Shown here: in pieces, positions 33,168 through 42,932 of the stretch
How the letters are laid out: each line of letters starts with the position of its first letter
How positions within the stretch are numbered: position 1 is the stretch's first letter
Notes under the pieces: generated by a model
What the model was told of the DNA's origin: nothing
Database searches by the model: none
The model's input: the letters and a program-made list of their open reading frames with translations, nothing else
NCBI GenBank assembly: GCA_001972305.1
Contig: BDDD01001787.1
Location: forward strand, 62,001-126,000
DNA from: Cephalotus follicularis
Lineage: Eukaryota; Streptophyta; Magnoliopsida; Oxalidales; Cephalotaceae
Direction of reading: 5' to 3'
Length of the DNA stretch: 64,000 nucleotides
Made by a program: the position numbers and the translations under genes

Positions 33168-33459
33168 AACTAGATAAGTTGCTAGGAAGGCAACGTTGTG
33201 TGTTTGACAAAGCCGGTTTAGGCTTTGATGAAATGAACAAAGTTCACCACTTTAACAAGTTATTAGAAAGAAAGATAAAGAATGTGGTGTATTGCAATTA
33301 TTGTAGAAAGTTTGGACATGTTTCTACTAATTGTTGGTTTAAAAGAACAAGTACAAAGGTAAAAAGGATATGGGTTCCGAAAGGAACTTTTCCTACTAAT
33401 GTAAAAGGACCCAAAACCTTTTGGGTACCAAAAAGATAAACCTTTTATTTTGTAGGTGT
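33168..33459 (+). pseudogene. SIRE/Maximus-like Copia gag fragment
   Basis: Encodes KLLGRQRCVFDKAGLGFDEM, a zinc knuckle CNYCRKFGHVSTNCW (C-x2-C-x4-H-x4-C), then IWVPKGTF and TFWVPKR. The order 'QRC.FDKAGLGF ... CxYCxKxGH ... WVPK' is that of SIRE/Maximus Copia gag as I know it. The upstream part was replaced by the Tekay LTR ending at 33167. A fragment only. Confidence 0.65.
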
Positions 33460-33649
33460 GCTTGAGGAGAATTGGACATAAAGATGATCCAAGCTCACAC
33501 ATTCTGTAAGTGTTTTAATGCTTTAATTGATTGATGAATGTTTAGAGTATGCAATATTTTGTTTGCTGCCATATTTCTAAAATGCTTTGATGTGAGAAAG
33601 TTTTTAAAAGAAAAAGTTTTGAAAAATCAAAATTTTTTGTTTTCGCGTT

Positions 33650-33875
33650 AACGTTAATATACACGTTAACGTATAAACTATCTTCTGTTTTTAGGCGGTA
33701 ACGAAAATATTTTTCCCCTTCTGTGCCTTTAGCGTCAACGCTACATATTAATGTTGACGTTTTTGCTTTCACGTCAACTATGGCGTTAACATTATTATCT
33801 CCTGTACATGAATGTACACGATTAACGTCAACGTGTATTTTAGACGTCGACGCCTAAACTCCAGATATATATAGA
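33650..33875. repeat. GTCGAC-motif cluster 8 (GTTAAC variant)
   Basis: About eleven copies, mostly with GTTAACG or GTCAACG cores (CGCGTTAACG, AGCGTCAACGC, AACGTCAACGTG) and one full AGACGTCGACGCC just before the TATA box of the downstream gene. Confidence 0.7.
33866..33873 (+). promoter_or_regulatory. TATA box before the 293-aa gene
   Basis: TATATATA directly followed by GATTTGGGGATTTTCG, about 120 bp before the ATG, with a pyrimidine-rich leader (33905-33945) typical of a plant transcription start. One complete AGACGTCGACGCC palindrome lies about 15 bp upstream. Confidence 0.6.
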
Positions 33876-33993
33876 TTTGGGGATTTTCGTCAACACCTTT
33901 TTGCATCCTTATTTTTTCCCTCTCTCGATTTTCTCTTTGCAAAATAGCGTTTTAACCTAAAAACTCAAGTTTTTTATCATCAAATCATCTACA

Positions 33994-34875
33994 ATGCCGA
34001 AGAAGCACTCATCTGTTGGAGGAAAAACTCATGGGGCAAGATACAAAGGAAGCTACACAGCAAGGAAAGTTCTTTGTGGAAGGGTTGTGGACTTCGAATT
34101 TACAACAGGTGATCACTTCTCTTTAGAACAATGGTTTTCTGCTCTAGGATGGAGAGACTATTTCACTATTAATGTCCCTTACTATGTAGAGGTTGTTAAA
34201 GAGTTTTATAGTAACTTGTTCAGTGTTAGTGATGGATGTGATGTTGTGAAAATTAAGACTAAAGTGAATAAAACAATGATAGAATTTGATGATAAGTTGT
34301 TAGGAGAGATTCTAGGTGTACCTGCTGAGGGGTCTAGATTCTTTGAGACCAAAAAATGGTCGGAAGATCCTGATTTGGTTTTAGAAGACTGTTTAAGAGT
34401 GTTTTATCCAAATGAAAATGTGTTTGGAGGCATGGAAAAGCCTACCAATTTGCTGGGTGCTGAGCATAGGCTGCTCCTCCACACTGTCGCCACTCATGTT
34501 TTACCTACTTCATGTGGGCATGAGAAGATGAGTTACAAGGATTTATACATAATGTGGCATGTGGTAAGTGGAAAGCCTCTGAATTTACCCCTTTTGATCA
34601 TGAAGAATATGATTAGATCCTCTTCTAAGGTAGATCGTGCATTGCCTTACGGGATGGTGATTACCAAAATCATTTCCCATTTTGGTATTGTGGTTAGCAA
34701 TGAAGTTGCCGCTAGCGTTGATGTAGGTGATATCTATAATGCATCTTCTTTGAAAAGGATGGGTTGGAAAAGGGAGTTTGAAGTTGGAAAAGGAAATGTG
34801 TGGCTGCCTAAGGAAGGTGGAAGGAAGAAAAGAAAGGTTGAGGAAGAAAATGTTGAGGAGCAAGGTGAACCTTAA
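33994..34875 (+). CDS. 'Putative plant transposon protein' (Transposase_32-like), 293 aa, open
   Basis: An uninterrupted frame starting MPKKHSSVGGKTHG after a TATA box and leader, the first ATG downstream. The central part (about 45-235) has the pattern FSLEQWFSALGWRDYF, YVEVVKEFYSNLF, IEFDDKLLGEILGVP, WSEDPDLVLEDCLRVFYPNE, RLLLHTVATHVLPTSCGHEKMSYKDLYIMWHVVSG, and a region near 198-230 (LLIMKNMIRSSSKVDRALPYGMVITKIISHFGI). This is the familiar plant domain called 'putative plant transposon protein' (Transposase_32); family assigned from memory. Despite the name no DDE or other catalytic triad is visible. The C-terminus is strongly charged (GGRKKRKVEEENVEEQGEP) with a nuclear-signal-like KKRKV. 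It sits between a SIRE-like gag scrap and rDNA-like repeats, so it may be an accessory gene carried by a retroelement; function unknown. Confidence 0.7.
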   Translation: MPKKHSSVGGKTHGARYKGSYTARKVLCGRVVDFEFTTGDHFSLEQWFSALGWRDYFTINVPYYVEVVKEFYSNLFSVSDGCDVVKIKTKVNKTMIEFDDKLLGEILGVPAEGSRFFETKKWSEDPDLVLEDCLRVFYPNENVFGGMEKPTNLLGAEHRLLLHTVATHVLPTSCGHEKMSYKDLYIMWHVVSGKPLNLPLLIMKNMIRSSSKVDRALPYGMVITKIISHFGIVVSNEVAASVDVGDIYNASSLKRMGWKREFEVGKGNVWLPKEGGRKKRKVEEENVEEQGEP

Positions 34876-35044
34876 AGGGCTAGAACCTCAAAGGAGCAAG
34901 GTGAACATCATGTGCACAAAATTCACACGTTCCAAGCATCACTACTCATGCGAAAAAAATGGAGGCATCATGTTCACAAAATGCACATGCTCAAAGCATC
35001 ATGAAGGACAAGAGGGAGAAAATGGGTCTCACAAAGGGGTTTAA
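34876..35044 (+). other. Transition from the 293-aa gene to tandem repeats
   Basis: The word GAGCAAGGTGAAC in the last codons of the gene recurs 32 bp further on, and the sequence then slides into CACAAAATGCAC / CTCAAAGCATCA words that foreshadow the 415-bp array. No coding region. Confidence 0.45.
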
Positions 35045-35830
35045 CAATAGGCATGAAAAAAAAAAGAGATGGTAGCACCACGAATACAAAATGCATGCAC
35101 TCAGTGCAGGATAAGCAAATAATGCATAGGCTCAAAGTAGGTGCGCACAAAAAGAACACACTCAAAGCAACATGCACAACAATTGCCTTGCTCAAAGCCA
35201 CATGCGCACAAATCACAAGCACAAACAAAAGAACGTGAGCAAGAAAATGCACACAAACCTCATATAGGCACCGTAAAATGCACACACAACAACCAAGCAC
35301 AAAAAAAGAGCCACACATCACCACGAGCGCGCATCAAGATGCACGCACAACAGCCAAGCCCACAAAAAATTTGCATCAATTGCACAAGAGCTCCAGCAAA
35401 TCATAGCACACAGCACAAAGGACAAGAGGTAAAAAAAGGTTCTCACAAAGGGATTTAACAATAGGCATGAAAAAAATAGATGGTAGCACCACGAATTCAA
35501 AATGCATGCACTCAGTGCAAGATGAGCAAATAATGAGTAGGCTCAAGCAAGTGCGCACGAAAAGAACGCGCTCAAAGCAACATGCACAACAATTGCCTTG
35601 CTCAAAGCCACATGCGCACAAATCACAAGGACAAACAGAAGAATACGAACAAGAAAATGCCCACAAACCTCATACATGCACTGTAAAATAAACACACAAC
35701 AGCCAAGCGCAGCAAAAGAGCCACACATTACCACAAGCACACATCAAAATGCACATACAACAGCCGAGCACGCAACAAATTTGCATCAATTGCACAAGAG
35801 CTCCAGCAAATCATAGCACGCAACAAGAAA
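35045..35830 (-). repeat. Tandem repeat with 415-bp unit, about two copies
   Basis: The landmark AATAGGCATGAAAAAA occurs at about 35047 and 35462, and the full sequence between repeats from 35460 to about 35822 with modest divergence (a partial third copy precedes). Rich in GCACA/ACAAC words. Interpreted as outer spacer (5' ETS side) of rDNA-derived DNA on minus, because it continues the arrays that lead from the 25S tail. Confidence 0.7.
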
Positions 35831-35914
35831 AAGGTGAAAAGGGTCATTATAAAAGGGCCAAAAAAGGGATTCCAAAGACCTTGCTGAAAAAACGCCGAAT
35901 GGCAACCACGGGGT

Positions 35915-36410
35915 GTTCGGCATTGAGCATGTGCGTGAACCCACCAAGGGCCAAATGGGCATTAACCGGGGCAAAAATGATGCTACCGTATTCCTTGCCA
36001 ACAACAAAGGTTGGTGGTCGACCATGAGCATTATATGCGAACCTACCGAGGGCAATGAGCATGTCCATGAACCAACCGAGGGCCAAATGGGCGTAAAATA
36101 GGCCAACATAGAGCTACCGGATTCCTTGTCAGACCACCGCCTAACAGTGGTAGCGCAACCACCAAAGCGTGATGGTCGGCCATGGGCATTTTCGTGAACC
36201 AACCGAGGGCCAAATGGGCATAAATTGGGCCAAAAATAGTGCTACCGGAATCCTTGCCGTACCGCCGCTAGACAGTGGTGGCGCCACCACTAGAGGGTGG
36301 TGGTCAGCCATGAGCATGTGCTTGCATAAACCGAGGGACAGGGGGGAGCCATACCAGGGACATCGCGCATGCACATGCTCAATTGTCCACTATGTGGACA
36401 AGCATCTCCC
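35915..36410 (-). repeat. Tandem repeat with ~130-bp unit, three copies
   Basis: GGGCCAAATGGGC landmarks at about 35948, 36080 and 36207, each inside 'GTGAACC.ACC.A... GGGCAAAAAT.. GCTACCG.ATTCCTTG'. Alternating copies contain small inverted repeats around GTGGTGGCGCCACCAC. The last part (36150-36410) is found again at 40173-40427. Confidence 0.75.
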
Positions 36411-36529
36411 TCATAAAGAGACTGAAATGCAAAAAGTGGAATAGCACCAGGTAACATTGGGTATGTCTGAATTGACATAATGGACTTAAAAACACCCAGA
36501 ACTCATAAATTTTGGGAGTTATGAAATAT
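36411..36529. other. Short spacer between arrays
   Basis: Unique-looking A/T-rich sequence between two arrays. In the rDNA interpretation the Pol I start would lie near here on minus, but I cannot pick out a convincing start motif. Confidence 0.3.
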
Positions 36530-37780
36530 AAAACTCATCAAAACACATTTATAAGTGAATATATACACATTTAGAACCTTATATGCAAAATGGCACGGTG
36601 GCGTGCACGGCGGCGTGCACGACAATAACACAGACGTGCACAGTCGTAGCACCCACCTGCAACGCCATGGCCCAAACGTCACCAAAACACATACACAAGT
36701 GAATATGAACACATTTAGAAGATTATATGCAAAATGGCATGGTGGCGTGCACGACCGTTGCACACACGTGCACGCCGTGTGCACGGCGACGTGCACGGTC
36801 GTAGCACACGCGTGCACGACCAAGGCCCAAGCATCACCAAAGCACATTTATAAGTGAATTAGCACACATTTAGAACCTTCTACGCAAAATGGCATGGTGG
36901 CATCCACGGCCATGCCCCAAGCGTCACCAAAACACATACACAAGTGAATATGCACACATTTAGAAGATTATATGCAAAATGGCACGGTGCGTGCACGGCC
37001 GTAGCACACGCTTGCAAGGCCTTAGCACCTGTGTTATAAGTGAATATGCACACATTTAGAACCTTATATGCAAAATAGAACGGTGGCATGCACGGCCATT
37101 GCACACGCGTGCACGACGGCATTCACAGTCGTAGCACAAGCGTGCACGGCCATAGCACCCGTATGCACGACCATGGCCCAAGCATCACAAAAACACATTT
37201 ATGAGTGAATATGCACACATTTAGAACCTTATATGCAAAATGGCATGGTGGGGTGCACGGCCGTTGCACACGCGTGAACGGCGGCTTGCACGGCCGTAGC
37301 ACATGCGAGCACGACCGTAGCACATGCGCGCACGGCCGCATGCATGGCCATGGCCTAAGCATCACCAAAACACATAAACATGTGAATATGCACACATTTA
37401 GAAGATTATATGCAAAATGGCACAGTGGCGTGCACAACCATTGCACACGCGCGCACGCTGCCGTGCACGGACGTAGAACACGCATGCACGGCCATGGCCC
37501 AAGCGTCACCAAAACATATTTGTAAATGAATATACACACATTTAGAACCTTATATGCAAAATGGCACGGCGGCGTGCACGGCCGTAGCACCCTCGTGCAC
37601 GGCCATGGCCCAAGCGTCACCAAACACATTCGTAAGTGAATATGCACACATTTCAAACCTTATATGCAAAATGACACGGTGTCGTGCACGGCCGTTGCAC
37701 ACGCGTGCATGGCAAGCACGGCCGTAGCACCCGTGTGCACGGTTGTGGCCCAAACGACACCCAAACACATTTATTAGGGA
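36530..37780 (-). repeat. Tandem array, nine to ten copies, two alternating unit types
   Basis: Each unit has a fixed core 'AGTGAATATGCACACATTTAGAA' (split here: AGTGAATATGCACAC then ATTTAGAA) plus TATATGCAAAATGGCA, followed by a variable G/C-rich part of GTGCACGGCCGTAGCAC-type palindromes. Copies near 36540, 36690, 36840, 36935, 37035, 37200, 37375, 37520, 37630 and a decayed one at 37760. Two classes alternate: '...TTATAAGTGAA...GAACCTT' and '...ACACAAGTGAA...GAAGATT'. Looks like an rDNA intergenic spacer subrepeat array. Confidence 0.8.
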
Positions 37781-37784
37781 ATAC

Positions 37785-38720
37785 ACTCATTTTTTCGCGT
37801 GAATACAAAAAATGTTTGATGAATCCCAAAGATCATCAATCTAATATTTTATTTATTGCATTACATCCACGTTAATATTTTTTTTGTTAAATGGATGCAA
37901 AAAATATTTGATTAATCCCAAGGATAATCAATCTAATATTTTCAATACAGTATGAAAATCACGTTAATATTTTTTCGTGTCGATGCCGAAAATATTTGAT
38001 TAATTTCAAGGATCATCAATCTAATATTTACGTTATTGAAGCATAAAAATATTCCCAACAAGTAACTTTTGTCATAGAAATGCTGTGAAACATGATTTTC
38101 TTGTTTTGAACATGAAATGTATATATGACGGATACGATCTGTATATATTTTCCTTTTTTTTTATAAAAAAACATGACATGTTATTTATGATTGTAAAATA
38201 TTATTGTTAAATGAAATTTTATTGGGGAGTGTTAACAAAACTTGTGTTGGCCTGTTTGGCAGGTGCTTCTATTGAAGTCTCTAGGGTCTAGAGTTCAAGT
38301 CTCAAGAGTGATAGTTATTTTTTGCAATTAAGAAATCCTATGTTTAATATGGAGTTATATTTTGGATATGATCTTATGATATAAATATTAAACTATTTTG
38401 AATGGGTTGAAAAATATTATTTAGTCCTAAGGATATATGATATTCTTACTACTAAGGTATCACAAAGTGGGGCATTTTTTTTTAAAATAAAATTCCACAT
38501 ATCTATCATAAAACTTTTTGGTGAATGTAAAAAATATGTGATTAATTCCAAGGATTAGCAATATATGTAAGATACTCCAATTGTATGTATATATGGGATA
38601 TGATATTATGTTATGAAAATCACGTTAATATTTTTTCGGGTTGATGCAAAAAATATTTGATTAATCCCAAGGATATGAGATGCCCTATGATCTTATAGTA
38701 TGAAAATCACGTTAATATAT
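37785..38720 (-). repeat. A/T-rich degenerate repeats in the spacer
   Basis: Units of about 90-100 bp with AAAATATTTGATTAATCCC, AAGGATCATCAATCTAATATT and ATCACGTTAATATTTTTTCG recur at 37820, 37900, 37990, 38530 and 38650. Middle copies are eroded. Confidence 0.65.
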
Positions 38721-39343
38721 TTGGGCAATAACTCAGGAAATTCTCAAATTTACCTTTTTTTCATTTCAATGACTTGAACATAATATAGAAGGACTTTTAA
38801 TATTTGTTTAACAACATGAACCGTCGTAGGGACTTTTATCAATTTCAGCATGTATAGGGATTTTCATTATTTCTCTTGACATCACTGTATCTAATCATAC
38901 AATCGGAATATCTCGTATTAAAACATTAATATTTTCATGCACATCACTATGCCAATTTTGTATAATAGGAATGTCCCTTGTGCTAAGAGATCATTATCCT
39001 CTTTGATAATAGGAATGTCTCGAGCTTTAAATCGACATGGTGGCATGCTTACGATTACTATTTTATGAGTCTGACCGTTGCATTTGATAATCTATGCATA
39101 CGTAGATCATATCTACCAACAATCTAGACAATTGAATACTTAACGCTATCTTGTTGCATGCGGGCCACCAAGTAACCAAGGCACGGGATATCGGGATATT
39201 GGCCCATATCCTTAGCACGGGTTGTAATGGTGGATCAAGGCATTGTCGTTGACTGAAGATATTGCTCGAGCACAAGGCATTTTTCTGGCATAGCCTCTCC
39301 CAATAGGATTGGAAGAGTTGAAGTGTGTTTTGAGAGGGGGAAG
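38721..39343 (-). other. Sequence just 3' of the 25S tail (spacer / 3' ETS)
   Basis: No coding region. It directly follows the 25S 3' end on minus, so it corresponds to 3' external transcribed spacer and adjoining intergenic spacer. Contains a twice-occurring AATAGGAATGTC word (38970, 39009). Confidence 0.5.
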
Positions 39344-39825
39344 GGCCGAATCGGAGCGACAGAGGGCTGAATCTCAGTGGATCGTGGCAGCAAGATCACT
39401 CTGCCACTTACAATACCCCGTCGCATATTTAAGTTGTCTGCAAAGGATTCTACCTGCAAATCGGTAGGAATTGTGATTCAAGGCGGCCTGCATAGCTTGT
39501 CCGCCGCGAGAGCTTCACCAACGACACGTGCCTTTGGGGACCTTGAGGCCTCTACTACTGGTCGGCAGTCGGGCGGTGGGCACGTGCATCGCTTCTAGCC
39601 CAGATTCTGACTTAGAGGCGTTCAGTCATAATCCACCGCACGGTAGCTTCGCGCCACTGGATTTTCAACCAAGCGCTATGACCAGTTGTGCGAATCAACA
39701 ATTCCTCTCGTACTAGGTTGGATTACTATTGCGACGCTGTCATCAGTAGGGTAAAACTAACCTGCCTCACGACGGTCTAAACCCAACTCACGTTCCCTAT
39801 TGGTGGGTGAACAATCCAACACTTG

Positions 39826-39857
<32 letters not shown>

Positions 39858-40172
39858 AACATCGAAGGATCAAAATGCAACGTCGCTATGAACGCTTGGC
39901 TGCCACAAGCCAGTTATCCTTGTGGTAACTTTTCTGACTCCTCTAGCTTCAAATTCAGAATTTCTAAAGGATCGATAGGCCATACTTTCACGGTTCGTAT
40001 TCATACTGGAAATCATAATCAAACGAGCATTTACCCTTTTGTTCCACACGAGATTTCTGTTCTTGTTGAACTCATCTTAGGACATCTGCGTTATCTTTTA
40101 ACAGATGTGTCACGCCAGCCAAACTCCCCACCTGACAATGTGCTGCCCCAGCCAAACTCCCCACCGGACAGG
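39344..40172 (-). rRNA. 25S rRNA 3'-end fragment (pseudogene)
   Basis: On minus this reads the last ~0.8 kb of plant 25S rRNA. Recognisable conserved segments include (plus strand) CATTTACCCTTTTGTTCCAC, CAGTTATCCTTGTGGTAAC, TCCTCTCGTACTAGGTTG (alpha-sarcin/ricin loop region), CCTGCCTCACGACGGTCTA and CTGAATCTCAGTGGATCGTG at the 3' end. Compared with the canonical sequence as I remember it there are many changes, mostly C-to-T and G-to-A, so this is not a functional gene. Upstream 25S sequence is missing, and the inner edge carries a small duplication of the CCAGCCAAACTCCCCACC segment (40114 and 40147). The rest of the 45S unit is absent. Confidence 0.9.
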
Positions 40173-40427
40173 GGTGGTGCGGCCACCAAAGCGTGATGGT
40201 CGGCCATGGGCATTTGCGTGAACCAACCAAGGGCCAGATGGGTATAAATCGGGCCAAAAATAGTGCTACCGGAATCCTTGCCGTATGACCGCCGAACAAT
40301 GGTGGCGCCTCCACCGAAAGGTGGAGGTCAGCCATGAGCATGTGATTGCATAAACCGAGGGATAGGGGGGAGCCATACTAGGGACATCATGCATGCACAT
40401 GCTCAATTGCCCCCTATGCTGACAAGC
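40173..40427 (-). repeat. Second copy of the spacer segment 36150-36410
   Basis: Matches 36150-36405 with modest divergence (GCGTGATGGTCGGCCATGGG, GCTACCGGAATCCTTGCCGT, CATGCACATGCTCAATTG). It sits on the upstream side of the 25S tail, about 4.02 kb from the first copy. The right edge is the insertion site of the next LTR, at GACAAGC, a word also present in the first copy. Confidence 0.85.
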
Positions 40428-40913
40428 TGTCATGCCCCAATACCGTGGGACAGGCCCCACGGCCCGACATGTGGCATTCCATACAATTAATTATCAATCC
40501 ATAAATTAAACCATCATAAAAATTTTAAACTTTAATTTATCATCTTATATGCGGATGTAAATTCCAATTAAATTATATGGATAAGCCCAAAACATACAAT
40601 AATGTCTCAAGGAAGCTCAACCACAAGCCGACATGTTATATAAATTATTACACAATTCTTACTTACAAGCTGGTTCGTAAAATTTCACTGGCAATAAGGA
40701 TAACTTGCTTTGCTCTTTATCTTTTGGGTTGCAGAGATTCGCAAATAGAGGAGATACAATACAAGCAGGGAAGATTCATGCATGCCATAGGATAATCCAC
40801 ATTGAACAATCATCAAAACCAATTACATATCATTCATCTTGACTTCTCTGCACTACGGGTAGACCACTAATTCTAAATTCAATAGGCATAGGGGTTGGTC
40901 TGACTATTATGTG

Positions 40914-41170
40914 AGGTTCACCTGTCGTGCGGAATTCGCTCTTAGGTTCACTTGCAATACGGAATTCACCCTTAGGTTCACCTGGTAAGCGGGATTCTCC
41001 CGAGGTTCACCTGCAATGCAGAATTCACCCTTAGGTTCACCTGCTCAAGCAGAATTCACCTTTGGGTTTACCTACTCTGGCAGAATTCACCCCATTTGGG
41101 CTCACAAACTAAGGGACAGTCACTATGCAGAATTCACTATTAAGTTCACCTGCTATAGGACTTGTCACTA
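40914..41170 (+). repeat. 30-bp tandem array in LTR, about seven copies
   Basis: Units AGGTTCACCTGC..GCGGAATTCACCCTT repeat every 30 bp, the first five regular and the later ones drifting. Confidence 0.85.
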
Positions 41171-41423
41171 ACAATTCTATGTGTATACTCATATCAGGCG
41201 GAGAAGGTGGTCTGCTCAGTGCTCTTTAAGCGCTATACCATTGGGCGCTAATCTTTCTTACGCATGAAAGGACTAGTTAACTAGGCACGCATAGAATAAT
41301 TGTGCTAGGCGACCATATGGACTAGTTTACTCGGCATGCGTGGGCTGGTCCATACTAGAGCGTTGGTTTGCTCTTGAATTCTAATATGCTCAGGAGCGCT
41401 GATTGCTCAGGATGCGTGACTTG

Positions 41424-41670
41424 TATGCTCGGCGACCTTATGGACAGGTCTGCTCGGCACGCGTGGATTTGTCATGCTCGGGGACCAAGTCGGCTGGTCT
41501 GCTCGGCACGCGTGAACTTGTCATGCTCGGCGATGAAGTGGACTTTTCTGCTCGGCACGCATGAGCATGCCATGCTCGGTGACCTTATGGACAGGCATGC
41601 AAGGCACGCATGAGCAAGCCATGCTTGGCGACCTCATGGACAGGTCCGCTAGGCACATATAAGCTAGTCT
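41424..41670 (+). repeat. 49-bp tandem array in LTR, five copies
   Basis: Units ATGCTCGGCGACCTTATGGA... CTCGGCACGCGTG..., repeating every 49 bp, with one or two more decayed units to the left (41305-41365). Confidence 0.85.
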
Positions 41671-42461
41671 AACTTCAAGCGGAGAAGCTTTGAGTCCTCT
41701 GGAGACTAGCCTGGATCAGCGTTGGGATTCTCCTCTAAGTACTTATTCAAGTACTGAACTTAACATATCCATTCTAAAACAGAAACAACCAAGATCCTAG
41801 TCTAACCAGCACAATAACAATCACAACAATATCCACAACAATACAAACATCACACAAAGCAACACATACAAAACAATCACACATAACAAACAATACATAC
41901 GCATGCTGGTAGGAGCTCGAACATATAGCAACCTACCTAATTTCGGTTGAAAAAGGAGATCACCCTACTCCTTGCTTAGATTATGGACTTCCTCCTGGTC
42001 TGAAGCTACTACGCACCTCAGCTTTCTTCTCTTCTCCACTCTTGCACTACTCCCTCTGTTCCAGGAGATGGAGATTTATACTGGAGCACAAGAGACTTCG
42101 AACTCTCCCGAGAAAGCTCCTCTCTTTGTCTCCTTCTCCTTCTTTCTCCTAAAGCCAGGCCCCAGCTCCCACTTTCTCTCCTTTCTCTCGATTTTTCTAG
42201 AATAGAAGTGAGGAAGAATGTCTAAAAGTGTGTCACATGGGCGTCTCCCTCCTTTTATAATGGCGTAAGGAAGAATCTTGAAACATTGTCCAGGCCATCA
42301 CTCTCAATGCAGGCCAGCCCAAGCCTTGCTTCCCCTTCCTATTCTCTCTTGAGCCCAAATTTTATTATCAATGTCCAGGTTTGGCCCAAAAGAAGAAGAT
42401 TAATTTCTCAAGACCCAAAATATATATAAAATAATTTTTTTTAATATTAAGGGGCATTACA

Positions 42462-42476
42462 TCCTCCCCTCCTTAA
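42462..42476 (-). promoter_or_regulatory. Polypurine tract of minus-strand Tekay
   Basis: TTTAAGGAGGGGAGGA on minus next to the LTR start TGTAATGCCCC; the same arrangement as at 55066-55081. Confidence 0.85.
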
Positions 42477-42504
42477 AGAAATCTCATCCCAAGATTTTCT
42501 AAGG

Positions 42505-42932
42505 TTAAAACAAATGAGGATATGAGGCCTTCATGTCTTCTTCTCTCTCCCAAGTGGCATCCTCCAATTCGTGATATTGCCATAGCACTTTCACCGATGG
42601 GATAGTTTTATTTCTCAACTGTTTAATCCGATGGTCAAGGATCTGATAGGTACTTCTTCCAAACTCATATCCGTCCTCAACTTCAACGGTTCCCATTGCA
42701 ACACATGAGAAGGGTCGGGATGATACTTCCTCAGCGTTGAGACATGAAATACAGTGTTTACATCCACTAGGATGGGTGGTAAAGGAATTAGGTAGGCGAC
42801 GGCACCCGCTCTCTCAAGGATCTCAAAAGGTCCTATAAATCGAGGGGCTAGCTTTCCTTTCTTGCCAAATCTCATAATTCCTTTAATCGGAGAGACTTTA
42901 AGGAATACGTGATCGCCCACGGCAAACTCCAA
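42505..42932 (-). pseudogene. Tekay integrase C-terminus and chromodomain
   Basis: Shows VGDHVFLKVSPIKGIMRFG and KLAPRFIGPFEIL (the GPY/F-type module), FHVSTLRKYHPDPSHVL, and a chromodomain IPSVKVLWQYHELEDATWE. The chromodomain after integrase assigns the element to chromoviruses, Tekay/Del clade; in the family it targets integration to particular chromatin. Confidence 0.85.

Larger units (their letters stand above)
33460..33993 (+). other. Spacer and promoter region upstream of the 293-aa gene
   Basis: A/T-rich, with no coding region. It carries motif cluster 8 (33650-33875), where GTTAACG forms dominate, and a TATA box, then a C/T-rich leader to the ATG at 33994. Confidence 0.55.
40428..42461 (-). 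repeat. 3' LTR of minus-strand Tekay, 2.03 kb
   Basis: TGTCATGCCCCAATACC at left and AAGGGGCATTACA at right, abutting a polypurine tract on the inner side. Inner segments match the reverse complement of 55082-56125. It contains two tandem arrays. Confidence 0.88.

Noticed and set aside
35915-36410. The 130-bp repeats as a protein-coding gene (open frames on both strands)
   Set aside because: Frames repeat with the DNA unit and recur beside the 25S tail; spacer repeats explain them better.
36503-37656. Long minus-strand open frames rich in Cys, Pro, Val and Ala
   Set aside because: They only translate the tandem spacer array; the peptide repeats with the DNA unit and has no domain.
35045-37780. 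Regularly spaced repeats that could suggest a CRISPR array
   Set aside because: Unit lengths vary widely, the spacers are themselves repeats, and the setting is a plant genome with an rDNA tail.
39807-40196. A 129-aa plus-strand open frame
   Set aside because: It is the reverse strand of the 25S rRNA tail; conserved rRNA explains the sequence fully.
41200-41260. tRNA-like string (GCTATACCATTGGGCGCTAA)
   Set aside because: No matching T-arm or acceptor stem nearby, and the sequence lies in an LTR next to tandem arrays.
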